64,000 bases of DNA from contig CAWBZL010000003.1 of the NCBI GenBank assembly GCA_963793275.1, forward strand, positions 868,001 to 932,000, in the 5' to 3' direction. Every line of letters begins with the position of its first letter. The stretch's first letter is position 1. The notes below the pieces were generated by a model, which did not search any database, was not told the origin of the DNA, and saw nothing but the letters and a program-made list of their open reading frames with translations. Both the position numbers and the translations under genes were made by a program. The stretch is from Marinirhabdus sp963793275 (GTDB taxonomy: Bacteria; Bacteroidota; Bacteroidia; Flavobacteriales; Flavobacteriaceae). This document shows positions 53,688 to 62,560 of this stretch, one piece after another.

Positions 53688-55019
53688 ATGAACAACGTTG
53701 TAAAGGAATTTTTAAAGGCCGGATTTATAGGGACACTTATATTTCTGGTCTTAACCATTATACAATTTGCCACCGGAAGTTTTGATGCTTCCTTTGGCGA
53801 CATCTGGTATGAGTATGGTCTGAATCAGCTGTATTCTGTGTCTTTGTATATGGTAAACGTGCCGTTTTTTAATTATATGATTAGAAAATATGGCAATTCC
53901 CTTTTCAACATAAAACCACTCGCTATTGCTTTTTTGGGAGCAATTTCTCTTACACTGGGGACCTTGTTTTTAATAAATATGTTTATAGTAACTATAATTA
54001 AAGGGGCTAGTGTTTCAAGTTTTCTGGAGAATCAATATCTGGATTACTACTGGGTTGGCTTATTAATTTCGATTGTGGTGACGAGTATATTTTATGGTGT
54101 GTATTACTATAAGCATAAAAAAGAAACTCAAGTTCAGCAACAAAAAATAATTGCTAAAACGGCTTCGGCACAATTTGATGCGTTAAAAAACCAGTTAGAT
54201 CCGCACTTTCTTTTTAACAGCTTGAACGTACTTACCAGTTTAATTGAAGAAAACCCGGAAGCCGCCACAAAGTTTACAACGTCTTTATCTAAAGTATATC
54301 GCTATGTGCTTGAGCAGAAAAATAAAGAGTTGGTGACCGTAGCCGAAGAGCTAAAATTCGCCCAATTATATATGACGCTTATTAAAATGCGTTTTGAAGA
54401 TAGCATCACCTTCACAGCGCCGGAAAGCATCTCAAATTCTGAAGGGAAAGTAGTACCGCTATCATTACAATTACTGCTGGAAAATGCTGTAAAGCATAAT
54501 CAGGTGACACCTTCAAAAAAATTGCACATTACTATTTTTGAGAAGGATGGCAATTTAGTGATTAAAAATAATTTACAGCCCAAAAAAGTACTACGGGAGA
54601 GCAGTGGTGTGGGACTTCAGAATATATACTCCAGGTACGGCTTACTAACCAAACGCCCTGTTGTAGTTGAAAAATCAAAAACCGAATTTATGGTTACTAT
54701 CCCGGTACTTACCAAGGCTTTGGGCGTAAGACAAACCCAGGAAACGTATATTTCGGATAAGCGCCTGGAACGCGCCAAGGAATACGTAGAGAAACTGAAG
54801 GGTTTTTATATACACGCAACTATTTATACCATATTTATCCCTGTATTTATTTGGTTGAATTACCAATCGAATGCAGGCTTTCCCTGGGCTATTTTTCCAA
54901 TAGCCGGCTGGGGTTTTGGTGTGTTAGGGCATGCGTCGGAAACCTTTCAATGGAATCCTTTTTTTAACAAAAGCTGGGAAGAGCGCAAGATTAAAGAGTT
55001 TATGAATGAGGAAGACTAA
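53688..55019 (+). CDS. LytS/YehU-type sensor histidine kinase with C-terminal 2TM domain
   Basis: 443-residue membrane histidine kinase. I start it at 53688, right after the previous stop, since the frame upstream lies inside the TPR-like gene. It has four N-terminal membrane helices (about 8-145) and a His_kinase domain with the phosphoacceptor in D-P-H-F-L-F-N-S (about residue 172). An ATP-binding domain follows with L-L-L-E-N-A-V-K-H-N and G-V-G-L-Q-N-I. A C-terminal 2TM domain (about 355-443) ends in W-E-E-R-K-I-K-E-F-M. Such kinases usually pair with a LytTR response regulator, but none is adjacent here. Confidence 0.92.
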   Translation: MNNVVKEFLKAGFIGTLIFLVLTIIQFATGSFDASFGDIWYEYGLNQLYSVSLYMVNVPFFNYMIRKYGNSLFNIKPLAIAFLGAISLTLGTLFLINMFIVTIIKGASVSSFLENQYLDYYWVGLLISIVVTSIFYGVYYYKHKKETQVQQQKIIAKTASAQFDALKNQLDPHFLFNSLNVLTSLIEENPEAATKFTTSLSKVYRYVLEQKNKELVTVAEELKFAQLYMTLIKMRFEDSITFTAPESISNSEGKVVPLSLQLLLENAVKHNQVTPSKKLHITIFEKDGNLVIKNNLQPKKVLRESSGVGLQNIYSRYGLLTKRPVVVEKSKTEFMVTIPVLTKALGVRQTQETYISDKRLERAKEYVEKLKGFYIHATIYTIFIPVFIWLNYQSNAGFPWAIFPIAGWGFGVLGHASETFQWNPFFNKSWEERKIKEFMNEED

Positions 55020-55273
55020 AGAGTCCTTAGTTTGTATACGGTAGGATGTAGCTAAAGCTACTTTTAGTAGACGGGCTGGTCGCTCGCCTTATTGACTAAT
55101 GCTTGTTGTTTGGAATTTATGGATACTGCTTAATTTATTTAGATGAGGCGTTACATGAATTTTCGAAACCCTACTGATACAATTCAGTAGTATAAAACCA
55201 CAGTTCGGTATATTGATTTTTAATTTCTAGGGTGGCTACAGTACTTTTATACTGTACTTAAAAATAAAACAAT
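55020..55273. promoter_or_regulatory. Gap with three hairpins between the kinase and 2TM genes
   Basis: Within 254 bp there are three perfect inverted repeats: GTAGCT/AGCTAC with a 2-nt loop at 55048-55061 followed by TTTT (terminator-like), CTACTGA/TCAGTAG at 55171-55190, and TACAGTA/TACTGTA at 55237-55256. The last lies 18 bp before the first 2TM gene and could be an operator. No LytTR-type direct repeat is obvious. Confidence 0.45.
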
Positions 55274-55561
55274 ATGGAAACTTTTAAAACCACACAAGAA
55301 ACAAAATTGAGATTAGCAAAAGAGCAGGTTGAAAAACTAAAAGGCTTTTATTCTCACCTCACTATTTATTTAATTTTTATACCCATTTTTATTGGTATCA
55401 ATTATTTGGGCGGAAGTAACTTTCCCTGGGCTATCTTTCCCATTGTTGGCTGGGGTATAGGCATTACAGGTCACGCTGCAGAAACCTATAACTGGAATCC
55501 TTTTTTTGGGAAAAGCTGGGAAGAAAGAAAAATGAGAGAATTTATGGATTCACAGTCCTAA
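55274..55561 (+). CDS. Stand-alone 2TM-domain protein 1
   Basis: 95-residue membrane protein that consists of a single 2TM domain: a charged N-terminal helix (R-L-A-K-E-Q-V-E-K-L-K-G-F-Y), two hydrophobic helices (about 30-47 and 54-72), then W-N-P-F-F-G-K-S-W-E-E-R-K-M-R-E-F-M-D. It matches the C-terminal domain of the upstream kinase closely, including F-P-W-A-I-F-P-I-x-G-W-G. It is the first of four paralogues in a row. Its function is unknown. Confidence 0.9.
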   Translation: METFKTTQETKLRLAKEQVEKLKGFYSHLTIYLIFIPIFIGINYLGGSNFPWAIFPIVGWGIGITGHAAETYNWNPFFGKSWEERKMREFMDSQS

Positions 55562-55586
55562 TAGTAATCATAAAAACTTAAACAAC

Positions 55587-55889
55587 ATGGACTACAATAC
55601 AGACAAACAGAATAAATACCTACGGGCAAAAGCACGGGTAGCAGAGATAAAGAAGTTTTATACCAGCCTGGTTGGATACGGAGTATTTATTTCATTATTG
55701 GGAGCTGTTAATTATTATACGAATGAGTGGAGATACATGTGGTTTTTATGGGCCGCGTTTGGATGGGGAATAGGAATTGTATTTCAGGCAGCCAAAGCGT
55801 ATCAATGGAGTCCTTTTATGGGTAAAAACTGGGAAGAGCGTAAACTAAAAGAGTTTATGGAAGAAGAAGATACACAACAATGGAAGTGA
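55587..55889 (+). CDS. Stand-alone 2TM-domain protein 2
   Basis: 100-residue paralogue of the preceding gene, 25 bp downstream. The N-terminal helix reads A-R-V-A-E-I-K-K-F-Y; hydrophobic helices lie at about 28-44 and 55-76; the ending is M-G-K-N-W-E-E-R-K-L-K-E-F-M-E. It differs from the others in carrying W-F-L-W-A-A-F-G-W-G-I-G between the helices. Its function is unknown. It is surely in the same operon as its neighbours. Confidence 0.9.
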   Translation: MDYNTDKQNKYLRAKARVAEIKKFYTSLVGYGVFISLLGAVNYYTNEWRYMWFLWAAFGWGIGIVFQAAKAYQWSPFMGKNWEERKLKEFMEEEDTQQWK

Positions 55890-55927
55890 TATAAATAAAA
55901 CATTCAGAAATTACAAACACACAAATT

Positions 55928-56260
55928 ATGAATACTTCAGAAAACACTAAATACGAACGCGCCCTTCAAAAGGTAGAGACCATAAAAAGGTTTTACAAGC
56001 ACCTACGGGTTTATATAATCATAAATGTATTGTTATTGCTGCTTCGAGCCAGAATTTTCAGATTCTTTAAAGATGGAGATTTCAGCAATGTGAGTTTCGA
56101 GCGCTGGCTGGATTGGAATACGTACGGTACAGCCACTATTTGGGGATTAGCGTTGGTAATTCACGGGGTTTATGCTTTTCAGTATAAAATCAGTTTCTTT
56201 AAAAACTGGGAAGAACGCAAACTCAAAGCAATTTTAGAAGAAGAAGAAAATAAATTTTAA
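55928..56260 (+). CDS. Stand-alone 2TM-domain protein 3
   Basis: 110-residue paralogue, 38 bp downstream. It has the N-terminal block V-E-T-I-K-R-F-Y-K-H, two hydrophobic helices (about 28-45 and 70-92) and the tail F-F-K-N-W-E-E-R-K-L-K-A-I-L-E. It is the most diverged copy, with a longer loop between the helices (R-I-F-R-F-F-K-D-G-D) and no aromatic F-P-W motif. Its function is unknown. Confidence 0.88.
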   Translation: MNTSENTKYERALQKVETIKRFYKHLRVYIIINVLLLLLRARIFRFFKDGDFSNVSFERWLDWNTYGTATIWGLALVIHGVYAFQYKISFFKNWEERKLKAILEEEENKF

Positions 56261-56270
56261 TACAACCAGT

Positions 56271-56588
56271 ATGAATATTTCAGAACAAGAAAAACTAGAA
56301 AAAGCGAAAAAACGTGTTGAGAAAATTAAGGGATTTTATGTGCATGCAACTGCGTATGTGTTGGTCAACCTCTTTCTTTTACTCGCCGCTACGGGATTAT
56401 TTTCTAATGGCTTTATAAATCTGCATATGCCGGGTTGGGCACATTTTACAACTCCTTTTTTCTGGGGTATTGGCTTATTCTTTCACGGAGTTGGTGTCTT
56501 TAAATCCGGAGTTTTCAAAAAGTGGGAAGACCGAAAAATAAAAGAGTTCTTAGAAAAAGAAGATCGAGAATTTGAAAAATATAATTAA
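56271..56588 (+). CDS. Stand-alone 2TM-domain protein 4
   Basis: 105-residue paralogue only 10 bp downstream of the third. It has V-E-K-I-K-G-F-Y-V-H-A-T at the start, two hydrophobic helices (about 25-45 and 62-80) and K-W-E-D-R-K-I-K-E-F-L-E-K-E-D at the end. Its function is unknown. The amidohydrolase gene follows 21 bp later and may be read from the same transcript. Confidence 0.9.
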   Translation: MNISEQEKLEKAKKRVEKIKGFYVHATAYVLVNLFLLLAATGLFSNGFINLHMPGWAHFTTPFFWGIGLFFHGVGVFKSGVFKKWEDRKIKEFLEKEDREFEKYN

Positions 56589-56609
56589 CTACTACTGAAA
56601 ATTTAAACT

Positions 56610-57745
56610 ATGAAAATAGTGCTACACATTTCACTACTTCTTTTTGCAGGAGTAATTACAGCCCAAAGTTTTGTGATTACCAATGTTACCTTATTTGATG
56701 GGGAGAAAGTTATTGAAAATACTTCTGTTTTGGTTGAAAATGGCGTCATAGCTAACGTTTCAAAAAATATAAAAACCAAAGCCAAGAAAATAGATGGAAA
56801 AGGCAGGTTTTTAATGCCCGGAATGACCAATGGCCATGTACACGCCTGGCACCCAACAGCCTAACTGAAGCTGCTAAAGCAGGTGTTGTAAATTTGTTGG
56901 ATATGCACGGAGTTGAAATGGCGCAGGGCATGATGAAAGCTTTAAAAGATTCCACAAATTACGCACGTTATTTTGCAGCAGGAGCCGCTGCCACCGTACC
57001 TGGCGGCCACGGCACCCAATACGGCTTTCCAACACCCACACTCACCAAACCCGAAGAAGCCCAAGGTTTTGTAAACGATAGAGTAGCAGCCGGTGCCAAT
57101 TACGTAAAAATAATTGTAGAACCCTGGAAAGAAACACTTTCCCACGAAACAGTAAAAGCGTTAATAGATGCTGCGCACGCAAAAGAAACAGTGGCGGTGG
57201 TACATATTTCGAAAGTTAATGATGCCAAAAAAGTATTAGCAAATGGTGCCGATGGTTTAGTTCACTTGTGGTGGGATCAATTAATTACTACCGAAGAACT
57301 GCAGCAATGGGCCAGAAATAAGGATTGTTTTATTATGCCAACAATGCTCACTAATAAACTCATCTTATCAGAAATAAGAAAAACTGCACCCGAAGGAAGC
57401 GTATTAACCGACGCAGCATTTTTACAACAAATAAAAATGGTGTATGATGCAGGAATTACCATTCTTGCCGGAACAGATCCACCAAATGCAGGCATTAATT
57501 ACGGAACAGATTTATACAAAGAATTAGACCTACTCTCCAAAGCGGGCATTCCAAATATTGATGTATTAAAAAGTGCCACATCGTTACCTCCAAAACATTT
57601 TAAATTAGGAAAGTTGGGAATGGTAAAAGAAGGGTATAAAGCAGATTTGGTATTACTGAATGCAAACCCTATTGAAGACATTCAGAATATTAGTAATATT
57701 GTTGGTGTTTGGAAGGATGGTAAAGAAGTTACCAGACAAAAGTAA
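56610..57745 (+). pseudogene. Amidohydrolase (imidazolonepropionase-like), one-base frameshift
   Basis: The frame from 56610 encodes a signal peptide (about 1-19) and the N-terminal part of a metal-dependent amidohydrolase, with L-M-P-G-M-T-N-G-H-V-H carrying the H-x-H zinc motif. It breaks at a run of three C (56852-56854). With four C the protein continues as P-N-S-L-T-E-A-A-K-A-G-V-V-N-L in the second frame, through the V-H-I-S-K, L-A-G-T-D-P-P and L-G-x-L-x-x-G-Y-K-A-D-L-V-L-L motifs to 57745. The joined length is about 378 residues. It is exported, probably periplasmic, with unknown substrate. The break is probably a homopolymer sequencing error. Confidence 0.85.
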
Positions 57746-57748
57746 TTT

Positions 57749-57856
57749 TTACTTATTTTTCCTGACTAGGTATACAATAAAGCCTATTGCCGAAAGTATT
57801 ATAAGTAATATACATACCAGCAGCAGTAGTTGAAAAATTCCGATCGCTACCATCAT
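57749..57856 (-). CDS. Tiny membrane protein (35 residues)
   Basis: A 36-codon open frame starting with two ATG codons. One hydrophobic helix of about 24 residues (F-Q-L-L-L-L-V-C-I-L-L-I-I-L) fills the middle, and the C-terminus is basic (V-R-K-N-K). The shape is that of real small membrane proteins and the frame exactly fills the gap before the amidohydrolase stop (3 bp away, convergent). No homologue is named, so confidence is moderate. Confidence 0.45.
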   Translation of the reverse strand: MMVAIGIFQLLLLVCILLIILSAIGFIVYLVRKNK

Positions 57857-57925
57857 AAAATTTAATTTGTATAAAGCTACACAATAGAATTTAATACGTT
57901 AGTATGCTTCTCACATTTTTACCGC

Positions 57926-57933
57926 TATCTTTG
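57926..57933 (+). promoter_or_regulatory. Candidate -7 box for the gene at 57950
   Basis: TATCTTTG matches TAnnTTTG, 16 bp upstream of the start codon. Confidence 0.4.
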
Positions 57934-57949
57934 TGTAAAAATTGTAACT

Positions 57950-58435
57950 ATGCTAGCAGATTTTTCAACCTTACCTAATAATTCCCGTGTATGGGTGTAT
58001 CAATGCAATCGTAAACTTTCTGACGATGAGGTTGCGGTAATTTCAGAAAAAACTACAGAATTCTTAACCCAATGGACGGCTCACGGTGCTAATCTGGAAG
58101 CTGGTTTCGAGATTAAATACAATAGATTTTTAGTAATTGGTTTAAACCAGGAAAACGCGTCGGCTTCTGGCTGTAGTATTGATGCTTCGGTACGTTTTAT
58201 TCAGCAATTGCAGCAAGAGTTTGAAGTAGACTTGCTGGACAAAATGAATGTTACTTTTTACAACGGTGAATTTATTGCACATAAGTCTCTGGCAGATTTT
58301 AAGAAAATGGCAAAGGCAAAATCTGTTTCACCAAATACGGTGGTTTTCAACAACTTGGTAAACACCAAAGAAGAATATTTGGAAAATTGGGAAGTTCCCG
58401 CAAAAGAAAGCTGGCACAACAGGTTTTTAGCATAG
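57950..58435 (+). CDS. Conserved flavobacterial protein of unknown function
   Basis: 161-residue cytoplasmic protein with no membrane segments. It carries W-V-Y-Q-C-N-R-K-L near the start, the central C-S-I-D-A-S-V-R-F-I-Q-Q-L, and W-E-V-P-A-K-E-S-W-H-N-R-F-L at the end. Relatives are sometimes labelled ABC-transporter ATPase, but I see no Walker A, Walker B or signature motif, so that label looks wrong. Its function is unknown. It lies 20 bp before the GH3 gene start and is probably co-transcribed. Confidence 0.75.
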   Translation: MLADFSTLPNNSRVWVYQCNRKLSDDEVAVISEKTTEFLTQWTAHGANLEAGFEIKYNRFLVIGLNQENASASGCSIDASVRFIQQLQQEFEVDLLDKMNVTFYNGEFIAHKSLADFKKMAKAKSVSPNTVVFNNLVNTKEEYLENWEVPAKESWHNRFLA

Positions 58436-58455
58436 TTTTTGTACTTTTAAATGCT

Positions 58456-61408
58456 ATGAAGAAACACCTTTTTACCTCACTTTTTGTCTTATTATTTTTT
58501 TCGGCGAATGCCCAGCAAATAAATCCTTTGATCGTAAAGGAAGACTTCGATAATCAAAAAAAATGGGTAGATAGTATTTATACCAACCTATCCCTTCAGG
58601 AAAAGGTGGGACAGCTATTTATGGTAGATGTTTTTTCCAGTGATCCTGCCTCCAAAACCGATAAAATTAAAAAGCTTATTAAGGAGCAATACATTGGTGG
58701 TGTTATCTTTTCAAAGGGAGGTCCAAAAAGACAGGCAAAATTAAATAATGAGTTTCAGGCAGCCTCAAACATACCGCTTATGGTAGCTATGGATGCAGAA
58801 TGGGGCCTTGCAATGCGATTAGACTCTACGTTCGCTTACCCCTGGAATATGACTCTGGGCGCTATTGAAGACAATAAGATCGTAGAAAAAGTTGGGAAAC
58901 GTATTGGGGAACATAGTAAACGTCTTGGGGTGCACATTAACTTTGCGCCTGTAGTAGATATAAATACCAATCCAAAAAACCCTATTATTGGGAATCGCTC
59001 GTTTGGGGAGGACAAGGAAAACGTAACTGAAAAGTCGCTTGCGTTTATGAAAGGCATGCAAAGTGCCGGAATTATTGCCAACGCAAAGCATTTTCCTGGC
59101 CACGGAGATACCGAAACCGATAGTCATAAAACACTGCCTACTATTTACTTTAGCAAAGAAAGAATAGATAGTGTAGAATTATATCCTTACCGTCGCCTCA
59201 TTCAAGACGGACTTAGCAGCGTTATGGTAGCGCATCTAAATGTTCCTTCGCTGGAAAGACAATCAGATTTTCCCTCCTCGCTTTCTAAAACGATCGTAAC
59301 AGATATGCTGAAAGGAGAACTGGGTTTTAACGGTCTCATTTTCACAGATGCCCTGAATATGAAGGGCGCCTCCAACTTCAAAAAACCTGGTGAGATAGAT
59401 CTGGCAGCATTCCTGGCCGGGAACGATGTGTTGCTTATTTCTGAAGATATTCCAAAGGCACACCAATTACTCGTGAATGCCTTCAGAGAAGGAATCATTA
59501 CCGAAGAACGATTGGCACATTCAGTAAAAAAGATCTTGTATGCGAAGTATAAAGTAGGTTTAAACAACTACAAGCCTATTTCCACCACCTATTTAATTGA
59601 GGAATTAAACACCGTTTGGGACGATGCTTTATACGAAGAAGCCATGGAAAACGCCCTAACAGTTCTCAAAAATGATAAAGCGATCTTACCGATAAAAGAT
59701 CTTCAGAAAAAAGAAAATCGCGTATGTAAATTTTGGAGACGACTCCGGGACAGCATTTTTAAATCAGCTACGTGCCTATGCTGCTGTAGACTGGGTAAAA
59801 GCTTCCAGTCTGGATGCTTATGTTAAAAAGCTGAAAAATTACAACTACGTAATTATAGGGTTTCATCGTTCTAACGATAATCCCTGGAAGAGCTATGAGT
59901 TTACTGAAAAAGAATTGGTATGGCTCTATGAAATTGCCAGAACGAACACCGTAATTCTGGATGTATTTACAAGACCCTACGCCTTATTAGACTTAAAAAC
60001 CTCCACAAATTTTGAAGGAATTATCATGTCGTATCAAAATAGTGAAGTTGCCCAGGAGCTTTCGGCACAACTCATTTTTGGCGCGAGAGGTTCTAACGGA
60101 AAATTACCGGTAAGTCTTGGAGAAGATTTTCCTGTAAATACGCAATACGAGACAATGCCACTACGCCGTCTGCAATACGGAACTCCAGAAAGTGTCGGGG
60201 TTAATAGCTATAAACTTAATAAAATAGACTCGCTCGCCAAAGTTGGTTTATGGGGAGATATGTATCCAGGAGCTCAAATTCTTGTTGCCAGAAAAGGCAA
60301 GGTAATTTATAATAAAACCTTCGGGCATCATACACAGCAAAATAAAAACAGTGTAAATCCGGACGATTTGTATGATGTAGCATCCCTCACCAAAATTTTA
60401 GCAACATTGCCTATGGTTATGGAGCTGGTAGACCGCGGTGTACTTTCGTTAGATACAAAACTTTCAGAAATGCTTCCGGAGTATAAAAACTCTAACAAAG
60501 CAAATATCACTTTACAGGAACTTTTAACACATACAGCTCGGCTTAAGGCTTGGATTCCTTTTTATACACATACGTTGGACTCGGCTACCAAAAGACCTGC
60601 AAAGGAATATTATAAAGTACATCCGAACGAAACCTTTAATCTTAAAGTAGCCGAAGGTTTGTATATGCGTCGTGATTATAAGGACAGTATCTTTGAGATC
60701 ATTAAAGACAGTGAATTACGAAGCAGAAGCGGTTACAAATACAGCGATTTACCCTATTATATACTTAAGCAATATCTGGAAAATTTCTACGGAAAAGGAC
60801 TGGATGAGCTTGTTCAAAGTAATTTATACGAATCATTAGGGGCAAATCATACAACGTACAATCCGTTATCCAAATTTGCAAAAACCGATATTGTACCCAC
60901 CGAAGATGATACGTACTTCAGAATGCAGGAAGTACACGGGTTTGTACACGACCAGGGCGCGGCAATGATTGGTGGTGTTGGTGGTCACGCAGGGTTGTTT
61001 AGCACCTCTAACGATATTGCTAAGATCATGCAAATGTATCTTTGGAAAGGCTTTTATGGTGGCACACGTTATTTTAATCCTGAAACGCTGGATAAATTTA
61101 ACACTTGTTACTACTGCCCAAATGGAATACGAAGGGGTATAGGCTTCGATAAACCGCAATTAGGAGAATCCGGACCTACCTGTGGGTGTGTTTCAATGAC
61201 CAGTTTTGGACATAGCGGCTTTACGGGAACGTTTACCTGGGCAGACCCCGAGCAGGAAATTGTGTATGTATTTTTATCTAACAGAACATATCCTTCAGCA
61301 GATAATAGAAAATTAATTAGTAGTAATTTACGTAGTAACATTCAGCAGCTTATTTATGAAGCGATAGATTACGAAACGAAATCAACTACCGAAACCGCAT
61401 CTAAATGA
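58456..61408 (+). pseudogene. NagZ-type GH3 glycosidase / beta-lactamase-like fusion, one-base frameshift
   Basis: The start at 58456 gives a signal peptide (about 1-19) and a glycoside hydrolase family 3 domain. It has the NagZ Asp-His dyad loop K-H-F-P-G-H-G-D-T-E-T-D-S-H (about residues 211-224) and the nucleophile in F-T-D-A-L-N-M-K-G (Asp near 298). The frame breaks at six A (59707-59712). With five A it runs on through the GH3 C-terminal domain into a serine beta-lactamase/esterase domain with S-L-T-K, Y-S-D and H-S-G motifs. The joined protein is about 983 residues. It is probably a periplasmic beta-N-acetylglucosaminidase acting on peptidoglycan fragments. The end overlaps bshA by 4 bp. 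Confidence 0.88.
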
Positions 61409-62544
61409 AAATAGCCATTGTTTGTTACCCAACTTTTGGAGGAAGTGGCGTTGTAGCCACCGAACTTGGATTAGCACTCGCCGAACGAGGGCATGAAGTA
61501 CATTTTATCACCTACAAACAACCAGTAAGACTGGATCTGTTGTCTAAAAATATCCACTTTCACGAAGTTTCGGTGCCGGATTACCCCTTGTTTCATTATC
61601 AACCTTACGAATTGGCGCTTTCCAGTAAACTGGTAGATATGGTGAAACTCTATAAAATTGAAGTCCTACACGTACATTATGCTATCCCGCACGCATATGC
61701 CGGGTATATGGCCAAGCAAATGCTGTTGGCAGAAGGTATTTCCATACCTATGGTAACCACCTTACACGGAACAGATATTACGTTGGTTGGAAATCACCCG
61801 TTTTATAAGCCCGCTGTAACCTTCAGCATAAATAAAAGTGACGTGGTGACTTCGGTTTCACAAAGCTTAAAAGATGATACGAACAGGCTTTTTGATATTA
61901 CTTCTGAAATTGACGTGGTGCCAAACTTTATAGATGTTGAAAAATATAACAACCCCTTTACCGATTGCCAGCGTGATTTAATGGCCGAAAAAGACGAATA
62001 CATCATTACCCATATAAGTAATTTAAGACCGGTAAAACGTATTAAAGATGTTATTGAAATATTTTACCGTATTCAGAAAGAAATTCCAGCAACCTTAATT
62101 ATGGTAGGGGAAGGGCCGGAAAAAGAAGACAGCGAACGTTTGTGTGCAACTCTGGGGATTCAGAATAAAGTTCGGTTTTTAGGGAATAGCAGTGAAATCA
62201 ATAAAATTTTATGTTTTAGCGATCTGTTTTTGTTGCCGTCAGAAAAAGAAAGCTTTGGGTTGGCGGCTCTGGAAGCTATGGCAAGTGGTGTTCCGGTAAT
62301 TTCAAGCAATACAGGCGGATTGTCTGAAGTAAATGTGAATGGCAGTAGCGGATATTTAAGCGACGTAGGAAATGTAGATGAAATGGCTAAAAATGCAATA
62401 TCGATCTTACAATCACCTGAAGAATTAGCGAAATTTAAACGTCAGGCAAAAGAAGAAGCCAGAAAATTTGATACACAAAATATTGTTCCGTTGTATGAAG
62501 AAGTTTATGCAAAAGCAATCGCCTACGTTTCGTCAGGAAGTTAA
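61405..62544 (+). CDS. bshA: N-acetyl-alpha-D-glucosaminyl L-malate synthase BshA
   Basis: 379-residue GT4 glycosyltransferase that makes the first intermediate of bacillithiol from UDP-GlcNAc and L-malate. The N-terminal motif is C-Y-P-T-F-G-G-S-G-V-V-A-T-E-L-G (residues 7-22), typical of BshA. L-H-G-T-D-I-T lies near 120, and the retaining GT4 E-x7-E motif is in S-E-K-E-S-F-G-L-A-A-L-E-A-M near 280-292. It overlaps the previous stop (ATGA), so it is translationally coupled to the NagZ-like gene. bshB and bshC are not in the window. Confidence 0.93.
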   Translation: MKIAIVCYPTFGGSGVVATELGLALAERGHEVHFITYKQPVRLDLLSKNIHFHEVSVPDYPLFHYQPYELALSSKLVDMVKLYKIEVLHVHYAIPHAYAGYMAKQMLLAEGISIPMVTTLHGTDITLVGNHPFYKPAVTFSINKSDVVTSVSQSLKDDTNRLFDITSEIDVVPNFIDVEKYNNPFTDCQRDLMAEKDEYIITHISNLRPVKRIKDVIEIFYRIQKEIPATLIMVGEGPEKEDSERLCATLGIQNKVRFLGNSSEINKILCFSDLFLLPSEKESFGLAALEAMASGVPVISSNTGGLSEVNVNGSSGYLSDVGNVDEMAKNAISILQSPEELAKFKRQAKEEARKFDTQNIVPLYEEVYAKAIAYVSSGS

Positions 62545-62560
62545 AAAATACCTGCTCAAA

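Noticed and set aside
57950..58435. ABC transporter ATPase label for this protein
   Set aside because: No Walker A, signature or Walker B motif is present in its 161 residues.
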